Shown: positions 1 through 7,387, numbered from the stretch's first letter. The stretch is 34,640 nt of DNA from Mariniphaga sp. (GCA_010906965.1 JAAFHB010000026.1:1-34640), one strand, 5' to 3'. Numbers and translations: made by a program. Notes: generated from the letters alone by a model not told the origin.

Positions 1-93
1 GTACCCCGATCACAAGAGTACTGCCTTTTTATTAATTAAAAATGGTATACTTTTGGAGTGAAACACTGGTATACTTTTGGGCTGAAATAAACA
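1..93 (-). mobile_element. End of an IS21-like insertion sequence (left copy)
   Basis: The first 93 bases are identical, in inverted orientation, to 34547-34639. Read on the minus strand, the shared block starts 5'-TGTTTATTTCAGC at base 93 and runs outward off the window. It holds two direct copies of TGGTATACTTTTGG at 43 and 67, 24 bases apart. A terminal TG and several internal repeats near the end are typical of IS21-family elements, where the repeats bind the transposase. The transposase gene to the right loses its conserved frame exactly at base 93/94, which fixes the IS boundary. No istA or istB gene is visible because the window stops. The IS21 assignment is inferred from end structure only. 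Confidence 0.65.
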
Positions 94-847
94 CACTGTT
101 TCTCTTGCCAGTGAACCTGATCGTTTGGTCTCGCAGGACATTGTCATCTCCTTCAAGCATGTCTTCGCCTTCCGTGATTTCATAATCAGGATGGGACTTC
201 TCCCGTATGATGAAGAAAGCTCCAGCCTGCTCAATTGCGTAGAGCCTGGAGAGATCAAAGTATCCCCTGTCAAACACATAGCAGGCGTGCCGTTCATATA
301 TGAACCAGTCCATAGACTTGGTATCATGCACATTTGCATTGCTGATTCTGTAGAATACCGGTATTTCAGTGGCGATATCAATCTGTGTATGGATCTTGAT
401 GCCGGACTTAGTACTCCTGAACTTGGCCCATCTAAAGACCGACATGCACAGATCAATGGTGGTGGAGTCAATGGCATAGAACCTTCCGTGAAGTTCAAAC
501 TCTTTGGTGGTACGCTTGGCTTGGGCAATAGACACAATGTAAAAGGCAAACTTTTCAAATATCCCAGGGTCTCTGAGGATGTTTGCTTTGGAAAGAACGC
601 TCCTGTTGATGGGAACCTTTCCAAACCCCAGGTGAAACGATCTTTTGGCATGAGCAACAGTGACATCTGTGAGTTCTCTAAGACTATGACATCCTATGAG
701 CTGGCCGTACATAATGACCAGCATATGGCTCCAGTAGGATGGTGCCATTCTGGCTGTCCTGTCCTTGTATTTTATTACCAGTCGTTCGAAGTAACGTTTT
801 GGGAGAAACTCCACAATCTGTGCGAAAACATATTTGCCGACGTTCAT
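32..847 (-). pseudogene. IS4-family DDE transposase, 3' end truncated by an IS
   Basis: The frame encodes the N-terminal two thirds of an IS4-type transposase. The start at 847 gives MNVGKYVFAQIVEFLPKRYF, the usual beginning of these proteins; an upstream Met at 883 in the same frame lacks family-like sequence. The first catalytic Asp is in the AIDST motif and the second in VFDRGYF. The conserved region ends at about base 94 after FTGKRNSV. The last 19 or so residues are encoded by the inserted IS end and are not transposase sequence. The C-terminal Y-x2-R-x3-E-x6-K region with the third catalytic acid is missing, so the protein should be inactive. Intact family members are usually about 370-400 residues. 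I could not place the inverted repeat of the IS4 element itself downstream of 847. Confidence 0.85.
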
Positions 848-1578
848 ACCTGTTCCAATTTGTACCTGAATACAAAGGAACAAAATTTAAAAGGACGACA
901 AGGTTTTGAGAGGATAGCATGCTGTGCATAAAACAGATATAAGACATTTTAACAAATATTAATAGACACTAGTGAAAGAAGATTTTGATAAACAAAATAT
1001 ATCTGCCTGATATTCATATATTTTATATATTACAGACAGAATCTATTTAATTTATGATTGAACCAGTCCATCCTCGGTTAAAATCTAATTTTACAAATTA
1101 TTGTAAATATTTGAGATTAATTTGAAACATTTGCCTAATGTATTCGTTTATACTTATGATTCTTTGCCTACAAACAGAAAAGTTGAGAAGTTTGTATATT
1201 TAGATTTTATGAGTTGGTCATTTACCAATTGATATTTTAAATTTGAATTTATATTAATGATTAGACAAATATATATGATTAATATATAAAGTGTTGTTAT
1301 ATTTGTTTATATATTTTTATATGTGTTTGTATATAAATACTATGTAATTTATGAAGTGATAATTTTTTGATGTAAAAGCTTTTTGATATTTTCATTTTAT
1401 GATGATGATATAGTATAAGTAAGAGTGAATATATATATAGCGTTATTTGTAAAATAAGGTAAAATACGCAATTGCGAATTAAAAATTTGTATTGTATATT
1501 ATTACAATGCGTAATTGCATATGATTACCTGACTAATTATATCTTATTCTAGTATCATTAACTTTTAAATTTTGCACC
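848..1578. other. AT-rich intergenic region before rteC
   Basis: This stretch of about 730 bases lacks a credible gene. Its first 100 bases are probably the remaining end of the IS4 element. From about 950 it is strongly AT-rich. The only clear structure is a pair of related dyads near 1467 and 1507, listed separately. Confidence 0.6.
1467..1520. promoter_or_regulatory. Pair of related palindromic sites upstream of rteC
   Basis: CGCAATTGCG at 1467-1476 is a perfect 10-base palindrome. ATGCGTAATTGCAT at 1507-1520 is a near-palindrome sharing the GC-AATT-GC core. The two lie about 40 bases apart and 60-110 bases upstream of the RteC-like start codon. They could be operator sites for a regulator acting on this gene. 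This is inferred from symmetry and position only. Confidence 0.35.
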
Positions 1579-2457
1579 ATGAATTCCGACAATTTTACCA
1601 AGCTTGCTGAAGATCTTGACGAGAAACTGGATCATTTAAAATTGGAAAATGATCCTGTTTTGGTTTTTTCTGAAAAAGCGGTTAACCTATGTATTTCCAT
1701 CCTTCAGTTAATGAAGAATGCAGTTCTTATGAATGGTTTCATCAGTCCTCGTGATGAAATCGATTTTTTTAGAAACATCAAACCAAAGGTTTACAGCAAA
1801 TTTATTTTTTATGTCAAGATTTATAGTATAGAGAGCAAACGTATACATGGCAGTATAAAAGCGCAAAGAAGGCTGTTAATAGCTGAACAGGATAAACTTC
1901 AGTTTTTTGCACATGACAATCTGGAGTTTACCGAGTATTATCGCAGCAATAGCGCCTATATGGATGATCGCTATTTTATGCGAGGAATAGAAAGTATTAG
2001 GATTTGCACTGAGAACCTTCATTCTCTGATTGACAAACAATTTTCAACCATTCATGATCCAACTGTTGCCATTATATTGGCCAATGATATGTTGGTTATT
2101 TATTTTCAGACTGAACTTGAAAGACTAGATTTCCAAAACGTTAAAAACGAAATTAAACAAAATGTAGATGAACATTACAATTCCAAACTTTATTGGACGG
2201 GGAGTAAAATTGCGGCGTTTGAAATGATATATGCCCTTCATAGCTCTGGAGTCATAAATAACGGAGCTGTTGATATAATGCAGGCCGTGAGATTTGCAGA
2301 ACGAATTTTTCATATAGATCTGGGCGATCCTTACCACGCTTTGACTGAGATTAGGTCACGGGCGAATGGGAGAACCAAATTCCTTGACCAGCTTAAGGGT
2401 AGTTTAATTAAAAGATTGGATGAGTCTGACCAATTTAAACCGGGAAACATAAATTAG
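1579..2457 (+). CDS. rteC: RteC-family regulatory protein
   Basis: The 292-residue protein matches the RteC family by several features I recognise: an IKPKVYSKFIFYVKIYSIE segment near residues 59-77, a central FTEYYRSNSAYMDDRYF-type block, and a basic C-terminal part. In CTnDOT-type elements RteC lies downstream of the RteA/RteB two-component system and switches on the excision operon. No rteA or rteB is present here. The protein is longer than CTnDOT RteC (about 217 residues) and closer to the larger members found in other Bacteroidetes elements. It stands alone, with over 600 non-coding bases on each side and paired palindromes upstream, suggesting its own promoter. The ATG at 1579 is the first start in frame. 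Confidence 0.8.
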   Translation: MNSDNFTKLAEDLDEKLDHLKLENDPVLVFSEKAVNLCISILQLMKNAVLMNGFISPRDEIDFFRNIKPKVYSKFIFYVKIYSIESKRIHGSIKAQRRLLIAEQDKLQFFAHDNLEFTEYYRSNSAYMDDRYFMRGIESIRICTENLHSLIDKQFSTIHDPTVAIILANDMLVIYFQTELERLDFQNVKNEIKQNVDEHYNSKLYWTGSKIAAFEMIYALHSSGVINNGAVDIMQAVRFAERIFHIDLGDPYHALTEIRSRANGRTKFLDQLKGSLIKRLDESDQFKPGNIN

Positions 2458-2685
2458 TTATAAGGAAAGAGTTTGGCAGCAATGGTTATCCTCTTTCATA
2501 TTGCTGACATTTGATTTGAAATTGCAACTTTTTGTTGCGACACTCCGGCCTCTGATCACATTGGAGGCTCCAGGCTGAACGGTAAATCTAAATTACAATC
2601 ATTAACTCAAAATGCTAAAAAATAAGTATATACGGCAAAATTGTAAATATCACCATTTATTGGACTGATAAATCAATTGTTCCTT
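2458..2685 (+). other. Intergenic region with overlapping stem-loops after rteC
   Basis: No credible gene is seen. Just after the rteC stop, GAAAGAG (2465-2471) pairs with CTCTTTC (2491-2497), and CAGCAAT (2477-2483) pairs with ATTGCTG (2500-2506). The stems interleave, so they exclude each other or form a strained pseudoknot. GCAAC-TTTTT-GTTGC at 2524-2538 is a further perfect hairpin. These may be 3' UTR structures, a weak terminator, or part of a small RNA. Confidence 0.4.
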
Positions 2686-3145
2686 CGGCACGTTCGCTTC
2701 ACCTGCTCAATCGCTCCCTTTACCTGTTCGTGCCTCACAGAGCCCCGGTCGCTTATTCCTGGGTTCATCTCACAAGCCTCCGTCGCTCAATGGGAAGAGT
2801 GGCTCTGGCGGACTTTTAGATATCTCTTTCTCACCAATCAGTATAATTTTCATCTCAGTCCACTTCGCCACACTTCCTGTTTTTTTCGGATTTCATCACG
2901 TTTTTTACAACTTTCCCCATTTTTTAAAAAAGTATAAAAAAAATGAAAATATTTTTATCATTTTATTAGTATCTCAATAGATCTGTTTATTCGAAGAAAA
3001 TCATACTGGTTGACAAATCGGAGCTCATCCGATATCAATTTGAGTCAAAAATTATTGAAATGCTAATTTGTTATTTAACGATATAAAAAACCCCATGAGG
3101 TATACCTGTAGAAAAAGTTTCTGTTGAGATTTGCATATTTGGGAT
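2686..3145 (+). repeat. Duplicated upstream region, copy A (before the HTH gene)
   Basis: This region is clearly related to 6179-6805. Shared blocks in order are CGGCACGTTCGCTTCACCTG and the following roughly 100 bases, AGTATAATTTTC, CACACTTCCTGTTTTT, an ATCATTT-ATT-GTAT block, a TTGAC-N29-GTCAA dyad, ATTTAAC-ATATAAAAA, and GCATATTTG close to the gene. The copies differ by many substitutions and by length between blocks, so the duplication is old but the blocks are kept. A spurious frame at 2677-2937 runs through it and is not supported as a gene. Its position upstream of two separate operons suggests shared control of transcription or of the leader transcript. Confidence 0.75.
3010..3048 (+). 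promoter_or_regulatory. Covarying dyad/hairpin, copy A
   Basis: TTGAC (3010-3014) and GTCAA (3044-3048) enclose exactly 29 bases. Inside, ATCGGA (3017-3022) pairs with TCCGAT (3028-3033) over a 5-base loop. Copy B has the same length and spacing, and two of the inner pairs have changed on both sides (A-T to G-C, T-A to C-G). It could be an RNA hairpin in a leader or a DNA operator. Confidence 0.55.
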
Positions 3146-3178
3146 ATATCAAAATAAATCATTTAAAATTTAAAAGCT

Positions 3179-3472
3179 ATGTCAACAGAAATTATTACAA
3201 CCGAAGATCTTCAAGTGTTCAAAACTGAGTTATTCCGCGAGATTAGAAAGATGTTTCTGGAACACCATGGTCAGCCAGCCAAAAAGTGGTTGAAATCTTA
3301 TGAAATCCGCAAACTACTAGGAATTTCACCTGGTACGTTGCAAAACATGCGTATGAATGGCACGTTGCCTTTCACCAAAATCGGTGGAGTTCTGTTTTAT
3401 GACTATGAAAATATTCGTAAAATGCTGGAATCAAATCAGGTAAAACCGCGCTTTGACTTCGATCGAAAATGA
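3179..3472 (+). CDS. Small helix-turn-helix DNA-binding protein
   Basis: This 97-residue protein has a charged N-terminal helix (about 5-30) followed by a MerR/excisionase-like helix-turn-helix. The visible core is WLKSYEIRKLLGISPGTLQN, then R-M-N-G-T-L-P-F-T-K-I-G-G, at about residues 38-72. Proteins of this kind are common in Bacteroidetes conjugative elements as excisionase-like or regulatory proteins. It begins the first + strand operon, 38 bases after the shared CATATTTG box, and its stop overlaps the next start in ATGA fashion (3469-3472). A regulatory role on the duplicated upstream regions is plausible but inferred. No integrase lies nearby to support an Xis role. Confidence 0.75.
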   Translation: MSTEIITTEDLQVFKTELFREIRKMFLEHHGQPAKKWLKSYEIRKLLGISPGTLQNMRMNGTLPFTKIGGVLFYDYENIRKMLESNQVKPRFDFDRK

Positions 3473-4032
3473 CAAACTACATCAGACACCTTTCAAGGTT
3501 CTTTGCCAGGTTGTCGGATGACCAACGCATGACCCCGTTTCACGTGAGCCTGTATATGGCGCTTTTCCAGTTCTGGAACCTGAACCGGTTTCAAAATCCA
3601 TTTTCAATATCACGTGACCAGACGATGCAGTTATCCAGGATTGGTTCGCAGAATAACTATGCAAAGTGCATGAAACAACTTCAGGAGTGGGGATATATCC
3701 TCTATGTTCCCGCTTCCAATTTGTACAAAGACAGTCAGGTTACCTGTATCGCTTTTGATACCGGCACATATACCGGCAGTGATACAGGTAACAATACCGG
3801 CACATATACTGGTAATGATACCAGTAGTGATACAGTTAATGATACAGGTAGTTATACCGGCAAATATACCGGCACAGATACCGGTACTGATACGCCTTCC
3901 TTATATATAAACATTACAAACATAGAAAAACAAAAAGGCCTTAAAAAAATAAGTAATGGAAGAGGAAAAAACACATTCGGAAGCATCAAATTTGATTCTG
4001 CAACCGACAAAGATTATTCGGAACCCTTATGA
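3469..4032 (+). CDS. Hypothetical regulator/replication-like protein with tetrapeptide repeats
   Basis: The 187-residue protein has an N-terminal region (about 1-90) that looks like a winged-helix fold: HVSLYMALFQFWNLNRF, SISRDQTMQLSRIGSQNNY, then KCMKQLQEWGYILY. This resembles DNA-binding domains of phage-type replication or regulatory proteins. Residues 97-140 are an 11-12 unit repeat of [DYN]-T-G-[TSNK]. The tail is basic and low in complexity. The start overlaps the preceding HTH gene by 4 bases, so the two are probably translationally coupled. The last 77 bases overlap the ATPase frame. I recognise it as a type found beside DnaC-like ATPases in Bacteroidetes elements, but no function is assigned. 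Confidence 0.65.
   Translation: MTNYIRHLSRFFARLSDDQRMTPFHVSLYMALFQFWNLNRFQNPFSISRDQTMQLSRIGSQNNYAKCMKQLQEWGYILYVPASNLYKDSQVTCIAFDTGTYTGSDTGNNTGTYTGNDTSSDTVNDTGSYTGKYTGTDTGTDTPSLYINITNIEKQKGLKKISNGRGKNTFGSIKFDSATDKDYSEPL
3757..3900 (+). repeat. 12-base tandem repeat inside a coding region
   Basis: There are eleven clear units of the form (G/T/A)AT-ACN-GGN-NNN, from GATACCGGCACA at 3757 to GATACCGGTACT at 3877, followed by one degenerate unit. The period is 12 bases, so copy-number change keeps the frame. Third positions vary, showing the tract is not a recent expansion. Confidence 0.9.
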
Positions 4033-4681
4033 AGATATTGCAGATTTACAAAACAATGTTTTCAATTTTAGTTTTCCTGTTTGTCTGGTGTGGCTGGAGC
4101 AAAAAGGTAAAATGTTGTTCGGTGATCATTTCTCAGTTTTCAGGGAAGACCATGAATTAATTTTCAAATTGCTAGTTTATGCCATCGGCGACGTTGAAAA
4201 TACAACCCGCCAAAATTTGAGCCTGAAAAAAGGGATTCTGCTGACAGGACCGGTTGGATGCGGCAAAACATCGCTGATGACACTGATCAAACCCTTTTTT
4301 GCAGCAGAAAAGCAGTACGTCATAAAATCGGTCCGGGATATCACCTTTGAGTTTGAAAAAGAGGGTTTTCTGGTAATTAACCGATACAGTAACCTGGCTT
4401 TTTGCAACCCGCCGTTTTCTGGGATCAACAGCGCCTTTTGTTTTGACGATCTGGGTATCGAGCAGCCGATAAAATATTATGGAAATCAGTGCAATGTGAT
4501 GGCCGAAATTCTGTTAAGCCGTTACGACCAGTTTATTCGAAAAGGAGTTCTAACCCATATCACCACCAACCTTGCCGCTTCCGAACTCGAATCGATGTAT
4601 GGCAGTCGGCTGCGCAGCCGTATGCGGGAGATGTTTAACCTGGTGGCGTTTGACCGGAATTCGAAGGATAAAAGAATTTGA
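3956..4681 (+). CDS. DnaC-like AAA+ ATPase
   Basis: The 241-residue protein has a Walker A motif, GPVGCGKTS, near residues 97-105 and a Walker B motif, FCFDDLG, near 160-166. A distal ITTNLAASELESMYGSRLRSR segment carries sensor and arginine-finger-like residues, as in DnaC/IstB-type helicase loaders and related ATPases. The start at 3956 overlaps the upstream gene by 77 bases. The next in-frame Met would remove a conserved N-terminal helix, so the overlapping start is preferred. The role is probably in element replication or DNA processing, together with the preceding winged-helix-like protein. Helicase loader is the family expectation, not shown. Confidence 0.75.
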   Translation: MEEEKTHSEASNLILQPTKIIRNPYEDIADLQNNVFNFSFPVCLVWLEQKGKMLFGDHFSVFREDHELIFKLLVYAIGDVENTTRQNLSLKKGILLTGPVGCGKTSLMTLIKPFFAAEKQYVIKSVRDITFEFEKEGFLVINRYSNLAFCNPPFSGINSAFCFDDLGIEQPIKYYGNQCNVMAEILLSRYDQFIRKGVLTHITTNLAASELESMYGSRLRSRMREMFNLVAFDRNSKDKRI

Positions 4682-4683
4682 AG

Positions 4684-4714
4684 TTTTCTCTGCCCTTAAG
4701 TTTTTGTATTTTTG
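4684..4714 (+). promoter_or_regulatory. Bacteroidetes-type promoter for the AlbA_2 gene
   Basis: TATTTTTG at 4707-4714 fits the TAnnTTTG -7 box exactly. TTTT at 4684-4687 stands 19 bases upstream in place of TTTG. The start codon of the next gene is at 4758, leaving a short leader. This suggests the gene is transcribed separately from the ATPase operon. Confidence 0.55.
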
Positions 4715-4757
4715 TATAGCAAATCAGAGATCTCATTTGATATTCAAATAAATCAGC

Positions 4758-6137
4758 ATGACAAAAGAAGAATTGGAACTTATACTGAAAAATGGTGAAG
4801 GTCATAGAATTGAATTCAAAGAAAATGTGAATTCAGATCTTTCAAAAGAAATGGTTGCTTTTGCCAATTCTTCTGGTGGAATGATTCTGATAGGTATAAA
4901 TGATAATTCCCGGATTATTGGTGCTGAGAAGTCGAATGATCTTAGCTCAAAAATTCAGGATATAGCCCAAAACTGTGATCCGTCAATTCCGTTGCATATT
5001 TTTGATTTTGAAAATATTGTTGTTTTGGAAATACCTGAAGGTTTAAATAAACCTTACCGAAATTCCAAAGGGTTTTTTATCCGTAATGGAGCGAATTCTC
5101 AAAAAATGACAACAGCTGAAATTACAGCTTTTTTACAGACTGAAGGAAAGGTTCGCTTCGATGAAATTGTTCGGGAAGATGTAGATTTTGATTCTAATTT
5201 TGATAAAAAAGCTTTTTCTGAATTTTTAAAGCTCTCATCCATTGTCGGAATACTTGATCCGGAATCCATGCTTCAAAATTTGGATTCAATTTTCGTATCA
5301 AAGGAAAAGGTTTTCTTTAACAACGCCGGGTTACTCTTTTTTTCAAAAGATCCGATTGCTCACTTATTTTATTGTTCGGTAATATGCGCTTTGTATAAGG
5401 GAACTGAAAAGCTTACTATTTTGGATAGAAAAGAATTGCGAGGTAATCTTATTCAGAATGTAGATGATGCACTTCTTTTTTTGAAAAAGCATTTGAATTT
5501 GCGTTATGAGATAAACAGTACAAGGAGGGAGGAGATTCTTGAAATTCCGGAAGTTGCTCTTAGGGAAGCTGTTATTAATGCTGTATGCCACCGCGACTAT
5601 TTTGAAAAAGGGGCACAAGTAATGATTGAAATATTTGATAACCGGGTAGAAATTTCTAATCCAGGCGGTTTGCCCAAAGGATTGACCCCGGAAAAATTTG
5701 GGAAACGTAGTATAGCACGAAACCCAATTATCGCAAATCTTTTTCAGCGATCCAGATTTATTGAAAAGATGGGAACCGGAATTAATCGGATGCGTCAGGC
5801 TATGCAGCAAGCAAAACTTCCATTTCCAACTTTCGAATTTGATGGCTATTTTGTTGTCTGTCTCTATAAAAATTCTTCTGCAAAAGGTGGTATAGAAGGT
5901 GGTATAGAAGGTGGTATAGAAGGTGGTATAAATATAACTGGAATACTGAAAGTTCCGGACAAACAGAAGGAAGTATTAGAACTCATTCGTGAAAATAACC
6001 GGATAAGCATTGATGAAGTTGCCAAAAAACTTGATATAAACAGAAGTGCAGCACAAAAGCATTTTGAAGGTTTAAAAGAAAAAAACATAATAGTTCGAAG
6101 GGGGCATCGATCCGGCTACTGGGAAATATTATCATAA
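4758..6137 (+). CDS. AlbA_2/Schlafen-type ATP-binding transcriptional regulator
   Basis: The 459-residue protein begins with an AlbA_2 (Schlafen-like) domain at about 1-130, with EGHRIEFKEN and AFANSSGGMILIGI visible. A GHKL-type ATPase domain follows at about 260-375; ALREAVINAVCHRDY holds the N-box and FDNRVEISNPGGLP and MGTGINRM the later boxes. A short GGIE tandem linker (377-391) leads into a C-terminal winged helix at about 398-459 with KKLDINRSAAQKHFEGLKEK. Such proteins are often annotated as RecG-like or divergent AAA regulators. They are frequent on mobile elements and near defence genes, but their action is poorly defined. It has its own promoter and lies between the two duplicated upstream regions. 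Confidence 0.8.
   Translation: MTKEELELILKNGEGHRIEFKENVNSDLSKEMVAFANSSGGMILIGINDNSRIIGAEKSNDLSSKIQDIAQNCDPSIPLHIFDFENIVVLEIPEGLNKPYRNSKGFFIRNGANSQKMTTAEITAFLQTEGKVRFDEIVREDVDFDSNFDKKAFSEFLKLSSIVGILDPESMLQNLDSIFVSKEKVFFNNAGLLFFSKDPIAHLFYCSVICALYKGTEKLTILDRKELRGNLIQNVDDALLFLKKHLNLRYEINSTRREEILEIPEVALREAVINAVCHRDYFEKGAQVMIEIFDNRVEISNPGGLPKGLTPEKFGKRSIARNPIIANLFQRSRFIEKMGTGINRMRQAMQQAKLPFPTFEFDGYFVVCLYKNSSAKGGIEGGIEGGIEGGINITGILKVPDKQKEVLELIRENNRISIDEVAKKLDINRSAAQKHFEGLKEKNIIVRRGHRSGYWEILS
5886..5930 (+). repeat. 12-base tandem repeat encoding a GGIE linker
   Basis: There are three perfect copies of GGTGGTATAGAA plus a partial fourth, ending GGTGGTATA. It encodes a Gly-Gly-Ile-Glu linker between the ATPase and winged-helix parts of the host protein. 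Perfect identity between units suggests recent or continuing slippage. Confidence 0.9.
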
Positions 6138-6178
6138 CTAAATTTTTCGTCTCTTCAGCGTGTTCCTTTCTGTGGCTC

Positions 6179-6805
6179 CGGCACGTTCGCTTCACCTGCT
6201 CCAACCGCTCCCTTAGCCCGTTCGTACCTCACTGAGCCCGGTCGCTTATTCCGCCGCGTTCATCTCGCAAGCCTCTGTCATGTATCCGCAAGCGTGGTTC
6301 GGGCGGGATTTGGGCCTTAATTTTGAAATAACCAGTATAATTTTCGTTTTCTCCCGCGTCACCACACTTCCTGTTTTTGAAGACGACAGAAAAATCTATC
6401 GAAAACCCCCCAACCCCAAATTAAAAAAAGAAACTTCAATTTAGCCGGTCACCGGAAAAGGAAAAATGCAAGGCCGGGGCAAGTGTTCCGGCCTGGTTTG
6501 TTTTTAGCTGGTTTAACATTTGCGGTATATTTAACCGGAATAACCCTGCATTTTAACCGCGACCGGCACACCATCGTACTTTCTTTTTCTTTTTTTCTTT
6601 TATTTTTGAATATTTCAATCATTTAATTGGTATTCAGACAGGTCAGTTTGAACAATCAATTGATTGGAATTTGACCAGCGGGAGATCATCTGGCACCAAA
6701 CAGCGTCAAAAAGCAGAAATATACCACAATTACATTTAACCATATAAAAAGCTCAAGGGGGTAGACATGGTGCTTTTTTCCGAATTCGCTGATGCATATT
6801 TGCAC
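6179..6805 (+). repeat. Duplicated upstream region, copy B (before the tra operon)
   Basis: Homologous to 2686-3145, this copy holds the same ordered blocks and has an extra roughly 170 bases between CACACTTCCTGTTTTT and the ATCATTTAATTGGTAT block. Nothing in 6138-6886 looks like a gene; a frame on the other strand at 5983-6204 is a shadow. One possible attenuator is specific to this copy: AAAAAGC (6746-6752) can pair with GCTTTTT (6772-6778), which ends in a T run. This could reduce read-through into the tra operon. The region sits directly upstream of the first tra-cluster gene. Confidence 0.75.
6671..6709 (+). promoter_or_regulatory. Covarying dyad/hairpin, copy B
   Basis: TTGAC (6671-6675) and GTCAA (6705-6709) enclose 29 bases, the same as in copy A. 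The inner arms correspond to those in copy A: two pairs are replaced by other Watson-Crick pairs, one becomes G-T, two are kept, and one is lost. Retained pairing despite changed bases supports a structured element. Confidence 0.55.
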
Positions 6806-6886
6806 CTGGAATTGCCTTAGGCAGGTTGGTTTTGAAAAACCGGCTCCAGGCAACGGGAAAAGAAGTTAAACCTTAAAAACGACACC

Positions 6887-7249
6887 ATGTTTGGATTGGA
6901 AAAAATCAGCTGGACTCAGTTTTCACTGATGATCCTGTACGCAACTTTGATTTGGTATGCAGGTCTGTTTACCTGGGCATGGCTCAGAACGCGAAAAAGA
7001 AATACCAAAGACCTTTTTGAATACGATGATGATGAACTGGCACGACAGGAGGTGCTTATTCCTGTGGCAGTGTCAGCTGCTGACTTTCCCAGGGAGATGA
7101 TCTCATTTGCAGCTCCGCAAAATGAAGCGCTAATCCTTGATCCGGATGTTGACAGCGACATTGATGATGGTCATACGCTGGAGTTATTCGCCGACAAGGA
7201 CCTCTCTGACTTCCCGGAAATACTTCATCAAATCCATGTACTGCAGTAA
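6887..7249 (+). CDS. Small membrane protein at the head of the tra operon
   Basis: I do not recognise this 120-residue protein as a named Tra family member. It has one hydrophobic segment at about 10-32 (FSLMILYATLIWYAGLFTWA), a short basic stretch (RTRKRN) that would favour a cytoplasmic C-terminus, and an acidic remainder rich in Asp and Glu. It lies first in the operon, 138 bases before traE and directly after the duplicated leader. Small membrane proteins of this kind occur before traE in Bacteroidetes elements. A role as an accessory part of the secretion channel is inferred from position only. Confidence 0.65.
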   Translation: MFGLEKISWTQFSLMILYATLIWYAGLFTWAWLRTRKRNTKDLFEYDDDELARQEVLIPVAVSAADFPREMISFAAPQNEALILDPDVDSDIDDGHTLELFADKDLSDFPEILHQIHVLQ

Positions 7250-7387
7250 ATCTTTTTGAAAGAAGCAGGGTTTTTAATCAATCTGGAATTTTAAAAAACC
7301 TGTTTTTAACAGCAATCTCAAAATAATATAAGCCCGGAGTTTCAGGGCTGAATTGTATCCAATCATTAAAAATCAAATTATTACAAA

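Noticed and set aside
125..931. 268-residue plus-strand frame
   Set aside because: It is the antisense of the IS4 transposase, with no start signal and no family-like sequence.
2465..2506. A stable H-type pseudoknot
   Set aside because: Only 2 bases are available to cross a 7-pair stem, so alternative hairpins are more likely.
2677..2937. 86-residue plus-strand frame in the gap before the HTH gene
   Set aside because: It lies in the duplicated non-coding region. The homologous copy B does not keep the frame, and the composition is unlike a protein.
3134..3141. CATATTTG here and at 6795-6802 as a firm -7 promoter box
   Set aside because: It is kept in both copies and nearly fits TAnnTTTG, but no TTTG lies 19 bases upstream in either copy, so it is mentioned only as a shared box.
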